From JALZEG01 sp046263255 (GTDB lineage Bacteria; Actinomycetota; CADDZG01; WHSQ01): a DNA stretch of 64,000 nt. The translations under genes and the position numbers were made by a program. The stretch is from positions 31,841 through 95,840 of the forward strand of contig JBHELD010000003.1 of NCBI GenBank assembly GCA_046263255.1, written 5' to 3'. The notes below the pieces were generated by a model. The model was given only the letters and a program-made list of their open reading frames with translations, ran no database searches and was not told the origin of the DNA. Shown here one piece after another: positions 15,716 through 23,150 of the stretch; position 1 is the first letter of the stretch; the number at the start of each line of letters is the position of its first letter.

Positions 15716-16832
15716 CGCCGCGGCCTCGGCGGTCCTGCTGGCCGTCGCGCCGGCCGCGGCGGCGGCCCCGCAGCTCCCGCCCCGCCCGGCGGTCACGTGC
15801 GCGGCGTGTCTGGTCGTCGCGGGTGAGGACGTGATCTGGGGCCGGGAGATCGACTCCCGGCGCGCGAACGCGAGCACGACGAAGATGGTCACCGCGCTCG
15901 TCGCGGCGCGGCAGGGCCGCCTGCAGGAGACGGTCGTGGCGTCGCGCGCGGCGTCCGCGACCGGTGGAGGAGGTCTCGACCTGCGGCCCGGGGACCGTTT
16001 CACGGTCGAGGAGCTCCTCGTCGCCATGCTGCTCACGTCGTCGAACGACGCGGCGGTGGCCCTGGCGGAGCACGTCGCGGGGTCGGAGAAGGCCTTCGTC
16101 GCCCGGATGAACGCGCTGGCGCGCGACCTCGGCGCCCGGAACTCGCGCTTCGTGACCCCCCACGGCCTGGACGCCCCGGGGCACTACTCGTCGGCCCGCG
16201 ACCTCGCCCGCATCGCGCTCGCGATCCTGCGCAGCCCGGCCCTGTCGGAGATCGTCGCGACGCGCTCGGCGTCGATCACCGGCCGGGGCAGAAGGATCCG
16301 CCTCGTTAACACTAATCCTCTTCTTGACAGTTATCCCGGCGCAGTCGGCATCAAGACGGGGTACACGAGCGGCGCCGGCGACGTCCTCGTCGCCGCGGCG
16401 GCGCGCTCCGGCCGGCGGCTCGTCGCCGTCGCCATGGGCTCCGACGACGCGGCGGCCGACGCCGCCGCGCTGCTCGACTACGGGTTCCGCGCGCTCGGCC
16501 GCGGCGTGCTCCTGCGCGCGGGGGCCGAGCTCGGCGTCGTCGTCTTCGATCCCTCCGGGTCGGTCGGGGTGGTCGCCGGTCGCACCGTCCACGGCATACA
16601 GCGCCCGGAGACGATCTCGATCGCGTTCGAGCCCGGAACCGCGGCCCCGCCGCTCGCCGAGGGTGAGACGCTGGGGACCGTGGTGATCACCGCTTCCGAC
16701 GGCACGCTCGTCGCGCGCGCTCCCGCGGTCGCGGAGCAGGCGATCGCCGACGCCGATCCCGGAGGTGTCGCGTCGCTGCTCGGCGACGTCCTGGGCGCGG
16801 CGGCCGCCCTCATCGGGGGAAGGTCGTGGTGA
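15696..16832 (+). CDS. dacA: D-alanyl-D-alanine carboxypeptidase (penicillin-binding protein, S11)
   Basis: Exported serine peptidase that trims the terminal D-Ala of peptidoglycan stems. A signal peptide covers residues ~5-25 (LVAAASAVLLAVAPAAAAAP). The three catalytic motifs are STTK (residues 60-63), SSN, and KTGYT. The 378 residues fit class C PBPs with a C-terminal beta domain. The start is uncertain: TTG 15696 or TTG 15711, both without a ribosome site and within octamer array 7. A strikingly AT-rich, normally coding stretch lies at 16306-16336. Confidence 0.93.
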   Translation: MSTNRLVAAASAVLLAVAPAAAAAPQLPPRPAVTCAACLVVAGEDVIWGREIDSRRANASTTKMVTALVAARQGRLQETVVASRAASATGGGGLDLRPGDRFTVEELLVAMLLTSSNDAAVALAEHVAGSEKAFVARMNALARDLGARNSRFVTPHGLDAPGHYSSARDLARIALAILRSPALSEIVATRSASITGRGRRIRLVNTNPLLDSYPGAVGIKTGYTSGAGDVLVAAAARSGRRLVAVAMGSDDAAADAAALLDYGFRALGRGVLLRAGAELGVVVFDPSGSVGVVAGRTVHGIQRPETISIAFEPGTAAPPLAEGETLGTVVITASDGTLVARAPAVAEQAIADADPGGVASLLGDVLGAAAALIGGRSW

Positions 16833-17431
16833 GCGACCCCGCCGCGTCGGTCGGAACCTTCCACGTCCTGATCTCCGAAGCCGACTTGCGCAGCCGGGTC
16901 CGCACGCTGGGCGAGGAGCTGGCGACGATCTACCGCGGCAGCCCCGATCCACCCGTGCTCGTGGGGGTGCTGAAGGGCTCGGTGCTGTTCCTCGCCGATC
17001 TCGTGCGCGCTCTGCCGGTGCACGCGGAGGTCGACTTCATGTCGATCTCGTCCTACGGCGGAGGAGCGCTTCAGTCGGGCGTCGTGCGCATCGAGAAGGA
17101 TCTGGACTCGGACGTGAACGGCCGCGACGTCGTGATCGTCGAGGACATCGTCGACACCGGCTTGACGTTGAACTACCTCAGGCGGAACCTCACCGCACGC
17201 TCGCCGCGCTCGCTGCGCGCGGTGACGCTGCTCGACAAGTCCGTGCGCCGCATCGTCCCGGTCGCGCTCGAGCACCGCGGCTTCGACATCCCCGACGTGT
17301 TCGTGGTTGGTTACGGCCTCGACTTCCAGTCGCTGTACCGCAACGTGCGCGACATCCTGGCGGTGCCGGACCTGCCGCGCCTCGCGGCCGAGCCGCGGCT
17401 GCTCGTGCCGCCGCTGTGGCCAACTTCGTAG
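16826..17431 (+). CDS. hpt: Hypoxanthine phosphoribosyltransferase
   Basis: Purine salvage enzyme that makes IMP/GMP from hypoxanthine/guanine and PRPP. The PRPP loop VVIVEDIVDTGLTL occurs around residues 92-105, the pyrophosphate loop VGVLKGSVLF around 46-55, and the base-contacting segment DKSVRR near 133. Length 201. GTG 16826 (or GTG 16829) overlaps the dacA end by seven bases, behind GGGGGAAGG. This places it in a dacA-hpt-BFN run. Confidence 0.93.
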   Translation: MVSDPAASVGTFHVLISEADLRSRVRTLGEELATIYRGSPDPPVLVGVLKGSVLFLADLVRALPVHAEVDFMSISSYGGGALQSGVVRIEKDLDSDVNGRDVVIVEDIVDTGLTLNYLRRNLTARSPRSLRAVTLLDKSVRRIVPVALEHRGFDIPDVFVVGYGLDFQSLYRNVRDILAVPDLPRLAAEPRLLVPPLWPTS

Positions 17432-17449
17432 GGGTGTTAGCCTGCCGGA

Positions 17450-17929
17450 ATGGTCGAGCTGTCGCTCGTGGGGGTCCGCGTCGAGCTCCCCTCGAATCAA
17501 CCGATCGTCTTGCTGAAAGAGGCCGACGGCGAGCGATACCTCCCGATATGGATCGGCGCCGTCGAGGCGACGGCGATCGCCTTCGCTCTCCAGGGGATCC
17601 AGACCCCGCGCCCGATGACCCACGACCTGATGCGCGACCTCCTGAACGACGCCGGCGTCGCCGTCGAGCGGATCGTGATCAACGAGCTCGTCGACCAGAC
17701 GTTCTTCGCGCTCATCCGGATGGCCTCCGGCGGCGAGACGAAGGACGTCTCGTCGCGCCCGAGCGACGCGATCGCGCTCGCCGTCAGGATCAACGCGCCG
17801 ATCTTCGCCGCGGACGAGGTCCTCGAGCAGGCGGGGATCGAGCTGAAGGACGACGAGGAGACCGAGGTCGAGAAGTTCCGGGAGTTTCTCGACCAGGTGA
17901 GCCCCGAGGACTTCGCCGCCGGGGGATAG
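17450..17929 (+). CDS. BFN-domain (DUF151) bifunctional nuclease-family protein
   Basis: The 159 residues match the BFN/DUF151 family (VELSLVGVRVELPSNQPIVL, LPIWIGAVEATAIAF, MTHDLMRDLL, SSRPSDAIALAVR). Family members have been linked to DNase/RNase activity, but the biochemical role in Actinomycetota is unproven. The gene sits between ftsR-like and a second merR-type gene, as its mycobacterial counterpart does, which supports orthology. The acidic C terminus (ELKDDEETEVEKF) is a family feature. Confidence 0.9.
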   Translation: MVELSLVGVRVELPSNQPIVLLKEADGERYLPIWIGAVEATAIAFALQGIQTPRPMTHDLMRDLLNDAGVAVERIVINELVDQTFFALIRMASGGETKDVSSRPSDAIALAVRINAPIFAADEVLEQAGIELKDDEETEVEKFREFLDQVSPEDFAAGG

Positions 17930-17964
17930 CCACCGCCGTCAACCTGAGCTAGACGGTTGGGTCG

Positions 17965-17993
17965 TTGACACGCGCGCGGGCCGGCCGTACGCT
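17965..17993 (+). promoter_or_regulatory. Promoter of the second merR-type gene
   Basis: TTGACA (17965-17970), a 17-bp spacer and TACGCT (17988-17993) form a good sigma-70 promoter, 57 bp ahead of the merR ATG. The GGAGGACG ribosome site lies in between. Confidence 0.6.
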
Positions 17994-18050
17994 TGCAGGC
18001 CCGTAACTACGGGTGTGTGATGCGCGCAAAGGGCAGCCGGGGAGGACGCG

Positions 18051-18581
18051 ATGGAGAAGGAAGGTCCGGAGAAGGAAGGTCCGGAGAAGGAGGGTCCGGT
18101 CGAGGTCGGTTACCGCGGCCCCCAGACGTGCAAGATCGTCGGCATCACCTACCGCCAGCTCGACTACTGGACGCGCACGGGGCTCATCGAGCCTTCCATC
18201 CAACCGGCGACGGGGTCGGGCACTCAGCGGCTGTACTCGTTCAACGACCTCCTGCAGCTCAAGGTCATCAAGTCGCTGATCGATGCCGGCGCGAGCCTGC
18301 AGAAGGTCCGTCAGGCGATCGACTACGTCCGGACGCACGTCGACGACGACTGGTCGAAGGTGAACATCGTCGCGGACGGCTCGGGCGTCTACGCGTTGAA
18401 CGACGCGGAAGTCCTCGACCTGATCCGCAACGGCCAGGGTGTGCTGGGAGCAGTGGTCGCACTCGACAAGGTGCGCGAGCAGCTCACCGGGACTTTGCGC
18501 GAGCTCCGTCCCGCAGCCGAGCCGGTGGAGTACGTTTCGGACGAGACGCACGAGACCGACCGGCGAGCCAAGGAGGGCTGA
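18051..18581 (+). CDS. MerR-family transcriptional regulator
   Basis: A 176-residue regulator matching the second MerR protein of the garA-gcv region in mycobacteria. The HTH block begins with QTCKIVGITYRQLDYWTRTG and continues with SGTQRLYSFNDLLQLKVIKSL. No Cys-rich metal site is apparent. The N terminus contains three copies of the pentapeptide EKEGP, from a 15-bp tandem repeat. ATG 18051 follows GGGGAGGACGCG and has its own promoter at 17965. The end is linked to the next gene by an unusual CTGA junction. Confidence 0.88.
   Translation: MEKEGPEKEGPEKEGPVEVGYRGPQTCKIVGITYRQLDYWTRTGLIEPSIQPATGSGTQRLYSFNDLLQLKVIKSLIDAGASLQKVRQAIDYVRTHVDDDWSKVNIVADGSGVYALNDAEVLDLIRNGQGVLGAVVALDKVREQLTGTLRELRPAAEPVEYVSDETHETDRRAKEG
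18054..18098 (+). repeat. Three 15-bp tandem repeats (EKEGP x 3)
   Basis: GAGAAGGAAGGTCCG is repeated twice exactly, then once with one change, at the very start of the merR gene. The unit is a multiple of three, so copy number could vary without breaking the frame. Replication slippage is the simplest origin. Confidence 0.85.
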
Positions 18582-19069
18582 CCATCCCGGGCCTCCACGC
18601 CCACGACGAGGCAGGGGAGTCGCACGCCGACGCACCATCTCCTCTTCCGCACGAGTCCGTCGCCTTCGCGCACAACAGCGAACGACAGTTCGCGAAGCTC
18701 CTCGACTTCTACGAGATCGAGTGGGTCTACGAGCCGACCACGTTCGACATCGAGTGGGACCGTGAGGGGACCCCGACACAGCGGTTCTCGCCCGACTTCT
18801 ACCTCCCCGCCTTCGACCTCTACATCGAGATCACGACTCTGAACCAGAAGCTCGTGACGAAGAAGAACCGGAAGGTGCGCCGCCTCTCCGCTCTCTACCC
18901 CGACGTGAAGTGCAAGATCCTCTACCAGCGCGACTACCTCAACCTCCTGGTCAAGTACGGGCTCGAGGAGCCGTCGCAGGGCGCGCTGCTGGCGGGGGGC
19001 GAGGCGGAGGGAGCGGCGTCCACGCCGGAGGATCCCCCGTCGCTGTTCGGTCCCGCGCTCGCCGGATGA
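18578..19069 (+). CDS. Conserved protein with a PD-(D/E)xK-like nuclease core
   Basis: About 163 residues. The core NSERQFAKLLDFYEIEWVYEP, then RFSPDFYLPAFDLYIEIT followed by a Lys-rich KLVTKKNRKVRRL, has the E...PD...ExT...K spacing of the PD-(D/E)xK fold, so a nuclease-like role is plausible but unproven. No ATG, GTG or TTG exists in frame between the merR stop and the conserved core. The likely start is CTG 18578 in a CTGA overlap, or ATC 18584, which has AAGGAGG at seven bases. The end overlaps gcvT (ATGA). Confidence 0.7.
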   Translation: MTIPGLHAHDEAGESHADAPSPLPHESVAFAHNSERQFAKLLDFYEIEWVYEPTTFDIEWDREGTPTQRFSPDFYLPAFDLYIEITTLNQKLVTKKNRKVRRLSALYPDVKCKILYQRDYLNLLVKYGLEEPSQGALLAGGEAEGAASTPEDPPSLFGPALAG

Positions 19070-20136
19070 GCGGTCGCGCCACGCCGCTGCTCGGGGCGCA
19101 CCGCGCGCTCGGCGCGCGCCTGACGGAGTTCGCCGGCTGGGAGATGCCGCTGCAGTACTCGGGCGTGATCGCCGAGCACAACGCGGTGAGGACCTCGGCG
19201 GGCGTGTTCGACGTGACCCACCTCGGCAAGCTGAGGGTCCGCGGCGGCGCCGCCGGCGGCGCGCTCCAGCACGCGCTGACCGCCGACGCGGTCGCGCTCG
19301 AGCCCCGGAGCGCGACGTACTCGCTCGTGCTCGTCGACGAGGGGGGCTGCGTCGACGACGTCTTCGTCTACCGGATCGCCGGCGACGAATGGCTCGTGGT
19401 GCCGAACGCGGCGAACTTCGAGGCGGTCGCCGGCTGCATCCGGGCGTCCGGGGGCGACCCCGTCGACGAGTGGGATCGCTACGCGATCCTGGCGCTCCAG
19501 GGCCCCGACTCGCTCGCGGTGTTCGACAAGGTGTGGCCGGAGTCGGAGGCGCTCTCCCTGAAGCTCCACCACTGGTGCCCGCTCGACGTCTTCGGATCCG
19601 AGGGTCTCGTCGCCCGAACCGGTTACACCGGCGAGCGCGGCTTCGAGATCTATGCGCCCTACGAGGTCGCGGAGCGGGCGTGGTCGGCGTTGCTGGACGC
19701 GGGCGCCGTGCCGGTCGGTCTGGGCGCGCGCGACACGCTGCGGCTCGAGATGGGCTACGCGCTGTACGGGCACGAGCTGAGCCGCGACGTCAACCCGCTC
19801 GAGGCGGGGCTCGGCTGGGCCCTCGCCTGGGACACCGCGTTCCGCGGGCGCGAGGCGCTGCTCGAGGTGAAAGAGAGGGGACCGGAGCGGCGGCTTTTCG
19901 GGGTCGTCTGCACCGGCAAGGGGGTCCCCCGTCAGGGCTATCGCGTGCTCTCGGAGGAGGGCGCGGATCTCGGCGAGGTCACGAGCGGGAACTTCTCGCC
20001 GACGCTCGGCACCGGGATCGCGCTGACCCTGGGACCGTCGGCGACCACGCCCGGCCCCGGGACGCGCGTCTACGTCGAGGCGCGCGGGCGGCGGATCGAG
20101 GGAGATATCGTGAAGCCCCCGTTCCGGAAGAGCTGA
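19066..20136 (+). CDS. gcvT: Aminomethyltransferase, glycine cleavage T protein
   Basis: Transfers the methylene group from the H-protein arm to tetrahydrofolate and releases ammonia. The 356 residues show GWEMPLQYSGVIAEHNAVR at the N terminus and DVTHLGKLRV carrying the conserved Asp. GYTGERGFEIYAP and RDTLRLEMGYALYGHEL are T-protein hallmarks, with a C-terminal barrel domain. It starts by ATGA overlap with the nuclease-like gene. The P-protein genes follow after 62 bp. Confidence 0.96.
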   Translation: MSGRATPLLGAHRALGARLTEFAGWEMPLQYSGVIAEHNAVRTSAGVFDVTHLGKLRVRGGAAGGALQHALTADAVALEPRSATYSLVLVDEGGCVDDVFVYRIAGDEWLVVPNAANFEAVAGCIRASGGDPVDEWDRYAILALQGPDSLAVFDKVWPESEALSLKLHHWCPLDVFGSEGLVARTGYTGERGFEIYAPYEVAERAWSALLDAGAVPVGLGARDTLRLEMGYALYGHELSRDVNPLEAGLGWALAWDTAFRGREALLEVKERGPERRLFGVVCTGKGVPRQGYRVLSEEGADLGEVTSGNFSPTLGTGIALTLGPSATTPGPGTRVYVEARGRRIEGDIVKPPFRKS

Positions 20137-20168
20137 CGCCACGGATGGCCGTCATCGTGATGCGAGGA

Positions 20169-20208
20169 CGAGTTGTCGACAAATAGACAAGTAGGTTAGT
20201 GGACTTCA
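20169..20208 (+). repeat. Octamer repeat array 8, spanning the gcvPA start
   Basis: Units CGAGTTGT, CGACAAAT, AGACAAGT, AGGTTAGT, then a weaker GGACTTCA. The gcvPA GTG (20199-20201) is inside the array. No glycine riboswitch is visible in the 62-bp gap, so the array may provide the local control. Confidence 0.7.
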
Positions 20209-21539
20209 TCCCGCACACGCCCGACGACGACCGGGAGATGCTCGAGGCGATCGGCCTCGGCTCCCTCGACGACCTCTTCGAGTCCGTCCCACGGTCGGTC
20301 CGGCTCGACCGGCTTCTCGACGTCCCCGCGTCCCTCAGCGAGATCGAGCTCGCCGCGCACGTGACGGAGCTCGCCGGCCGCTCCCGCGGGGCCGGCCTCG
20401 TCTGCTTCGCCGGCGGCGGCGCCTACGACCACTACGTCCCGGCCGCGGTCCGGGCGCTCGCGAGCAGGGGGGAGTTCGCCACGAGCTACACCCCGTACCA
20501 GCCGGAGCTCTCGCAGGGCGTCCTCCAGGCGCTCTACGAGTTCCAGACGATGGTGTGCTCGCTGTACGGGATGGAGGTAGCGAACGCGTCGCTGTACGAC
20601 GGGGCGAACGCCCTCGTCGAAGGCGTCAACCTCGCGGTCAGGGCACAGCGGCGCGAGACCGTGTACGTGGCGGAGACCGTCCACCCGCACTACGTGAGCG
20701 TTCTCAAAACCTATACCTCAGGTCTAGCCCTCGACATCCGGGTCCTCCCTCGCTCCGGCAACGGCACGATCGAATGGCCGTCTCACGGCCTCGAGGGGGC
20801 GGCCGCCGTCGTCGTCCAGTCGCCGAGCTTCCTGGGACTGCTGGAGGACACGGCCGGGGCCGCCGCGGCGGCCCACGCCGCGGGCGCGCTGCTGATCGCG
20901 GTGTCGGATCCCACGGCGATGGGCGTGCTGGAGGCGCCGGGGGAGCTCGGCGCCGACGTCGCCGTGGGCGAGGGGCAGGCGCTCGGCAACTCTCTGTCGT
21001 TCGGGGGGCCGTACGTCGGGCTGTTCGCGACGAAGCTCGCGCTGGTGCGGCAGGTCCCCGGTCGCATCGCCGGCGAGACCCTCGACGCCGACGGGCGCCG
21101 CGCGTACGTGCTCACCCTCCAGGCGCGCGAGCAGCACATCCGGCGCGCCAGGGCGACGTCGAACGTCTGCACGAACCAGACGCTGATGGCCATCGCCGCG
21201 ACGATCTACCTGTCGTGGCTCGGCCCCGAAGGCCTGCGGCGGCTGGGGGAGGTCTGCCTGAAGCGCACCGCGCTCGCGGCCGACCGCCTCGGCTCGATCC
21301 CCGGATGCAAGCTCACGTACGGCGGGCCGCGGTTCAAGGAGCTCGTGCTCGAGACGCCGCTCGACGGGGCGTCGCTCGCGCAGCGCCTCGCGCGGCGCGG
21401 CTATCTGGTGGGACCGTCGCTCGGGCGCTACTACGACGACATGGGCAGGTCGCTCGTCGTCGCGGTCACCGAGCGCCGGACCGAGGCCGATATCGACGGC
21501 CTCGCCGAGGCGATCGAGAAGGAGCTGGCGGAGTCGTGA
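20199..21539 (+). CDS. gcvPA: Glycine dehydrogenase (decarboxylating) subunit 1
   Basis: N-terminal half of the two-gene P protein, which decarboxylates glycine with PLP and loads the H protein. The 446 residues show GGGAYDHYVPAAV, TSYTPYQPELSQG, MEVANASLYDGA and SFGGPYVGL, all typical of PA subunits. GTG 20199 lies within octamer array 8 and has no clear ribosome site. It overlaps gcvPB by GTGA. An AT-rich island interrupts the gene at 20708-20733. Confidence 0.95.
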   Translation: MDFIPHTPDDDREMLEAIGLGSLDDLFESVPRSVRLDRLLDVPASLSEIELAAHVTELAGRSRGAGLVCFAGGGAYDHYVPAAVRALASRGEFATSYTPYQPELSQGVLQALYEFQTMVCSLYGMEVANASLYDGANALVEGVNLAVRAQRRETVYVAETVHPHYVSVLKTYTSGLALDIRVLPRSGNGTIEWPSHGLEGAAAVVVQSPSFLGLLEDTAGAAAAAHAAGALLIAVSDPTAMGVLEAPGELGADVAVGEGQALGNSLSFGGPYVGLFATKLALVRQVPGRIAGETLDADGRRAYVLTLQAREQHIRRARATSNVCTNQTLMAIAATIYLSWLGPEGLRRLGEVCLKRTALAADRLGSIPGCKLTYGGPRFKELVLETPLDGASLAQRLARRGYLVGPSLGRYYDDMGRSLVVAVTERRTEADIDGLAEAIEKELAES

Positions 21540-23026
21540 GCCTTCAACCTTCGGCGGGCACGCGCGCGGGAGAGGACGGCTCCGCGCCGATCTTCGAGCG
21601 CTCGCGCGCCGGGCGCCGCGCGTGGTCGCTGCCGGACGCCGGCAACGGACCGGCGATCGAGGACCTCGTCCCCGAGCGGCACCGCCGCAAGTCGCCCCCG
21701 CTGCTGCCGGAGGTGAGCGAACGCGACCTGGTTCAGCACTACACCCGGCTGTCGCAGCGCAACTGGGCGATCGACGTGGGGGCCTATCCGCTCGGGTCCT
21801 GCACGATGAAGTACAACCCGAAGCTGGCGGAAGACGCGGCCGCGCTGGACGGGTTCCGGGCGCTGCACCCCGCCGCCGGCGAGGACCTCGCGCAGGGCGC
21901 GCTGGAGCTGCTGGGGCTCCTCGAACGCGCGCTGTGCGAGGCGACGGGGATGGCCGCCCTCACGTTCCAGCCCGCCGCCGGCGCGCAGGGGGAGCTGACG
22001 GGCCTGCTGATCATGCGCGCGTTCCACGCGGCGCGCGGCGAGACGCGGCACCGCGTGATCATCCCGGACTCCGCGCACGGCACGAACCCGGCGAGCGTGA
22101 GCCTCGCGGGGTACAGGGCGCAGGAGGTGCCCTCCGACGACCGGGGCCTCGTCGACCTCGGCGCGCTGCGCGACGTGCTCGACGACGACGTCGCCGGCCT
22201 GATGCTGACGAACCCGAACACGCTGGGGCTGTTCGAGCGCGACATCGAGGCGATCGCGGCCGCGCTCCACGAGGTCGGGGGGCTCCTCTACTACGACGGC
22301 GCGAACTTCAACTCGATCGTCGGGGTCGTGCGGCCGGGTGACATGGGCTTCGACATCGTCCACCTCAACCTGCACAAGACGTTCGCGACACCTCACGGCG
22401 GGGGTGGGCCGGGCTCCGGGCCGCTCGCCGTCTCCGAGCGTCTCGAGCGCTTCCTCCCCGCGCCGGTCCTCCGGTGGGACGAGGGGGCCGGGAAGTGGCG
22501 CTGGGACCACGACCGCCCGGACTCGATCGGCCGCATCCATTCGTGGCACGGCAACTTCGGCATCAACGTCCGCGCGTACGCGTACCTGCGCTGCCTCGGC
22601 CCGGAGGGGCTCCGGCGCGTCGCGGAGCGCGCGGTGCTCAACGCGAACTACCTGCGCGAGCTGATCGCGGAGTCGTTTCCCACCGCGTTCCAGGGGACGT
22701 GCATGCACGAGTTCGTCGCGACGGCGAAGCCGCTGAAGCGCCACGGCGTCAGGGCGACGGACGTCGCGAAGCGCCTGATCGACCTCGGCTATCACCCGCC
22801 GACGGTCTACTTCCCCCTGGTCGTCGAGGAGGCGCTGATGGTCGAGCCGACCGAGACGGAGAGCAAGGAGACGATCGACGGCCTCGCCGCCGCGCTCAAC
22901 GCCATCGCGGCCGAGGCGGAGTCGCGGCCCGAGCTGCTTCGCGACGCGCCGCGGACGACCCCCGTGCGGCGACCGGACGAGGCTCGCGCCGCGCGCGACC
23001 TGAAGGTGCGATGGGCACCCGAATAG
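21536..23026 (+). CDS. gcvPB: Glycine dehydrogenase (decarboxylating) subunit 2
   Basis: PLP-bearing half of the split P protein. The Lys that holds PLP is in LNLHKTFATPHGGGGPGSG. Other PB marks are YPLGSCTMKYNPK, PAAGAQGEL, DSAHGTNPASVSL and YYDGANFNSI. The 496 residues are normal. The start is in a 4-bp overlap with gcvPA, giving equimolar synthesis. The two-gene P protein is the form found in Firmicutes, archaea and deep Actinomycetota rather than the fused form of mycobacteria. Confidence 0.96.
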   Translation: MSLQPSAGTRAGEDGSAPIFERSRAGRRAWSLPDAGNGPAIEDLVPERHRRKSPPLLPEVSERDLVQHYTRLSQRNWAIDVGAYPLGSCTMKYNPKLAEDAAALDGFRALHPAAGEDLAQGALELLGLLERALCEATGMAALTFQPAAGAQGELTGLLIMRAFHAARGETRHRVIIPDSAHGTNPASVSLAGYRAQEVPSDDRGLVDLGALRDVLDDDVAGLMLTNPNTLGLFERDIEAIAAALHEVGGLLYYDGANFNSIVGVVRPGDMGFDIVHLNLHKTFATPHGGGGPGSGPLAVSERLERFLPAPVLRWDEGAGKWRWDHDRPDSIGRIHSWHGNFGINVRAYAYLRCLGPEGLRRVAERAVLNANYLRELIAESFPTAFQGTCMHEFVATAKPLKRHGVRATDVAKRLIDLGYHPPTVYFPLVVEEALMVEPTETESKETIDGLAAALNAIAAEAESRPELLRDAPRTTPVRRPDEARAARDLKVRWAPE

Positions 23027-23150
23027 TGTCTTTTTGCCCAGATCACGTAGGCCGCGACGGGTCCGTCTGCCGGCGCCCCGTGGTTCGATAGCGGTGGCTG
23101 CGGAGCACACGTCTCCGCGCCCCTGCCCACCAAACGAGCGAGAGGGAGCG

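Noticed and set aside
20145..20186. 13-codon frame MAVIVMRGRVVDK between gcvT and gcvPA as a leader peptide
   Set aside because: No ribosome site; its stop is provided by the octamer array, and no hairpin or attenuator was seen.
20137..20198. Glycine riboswitch before gcvPA
   Set aside because: The gap is only 62 bp and contains the octamer array; no riboswitch-like paired elements fit.
324..20208. CRISPR array interpretation of the repeats
   Set aside because: Units are 8 bp, unspaced and degenerate; there are no spacers and no cas genes.
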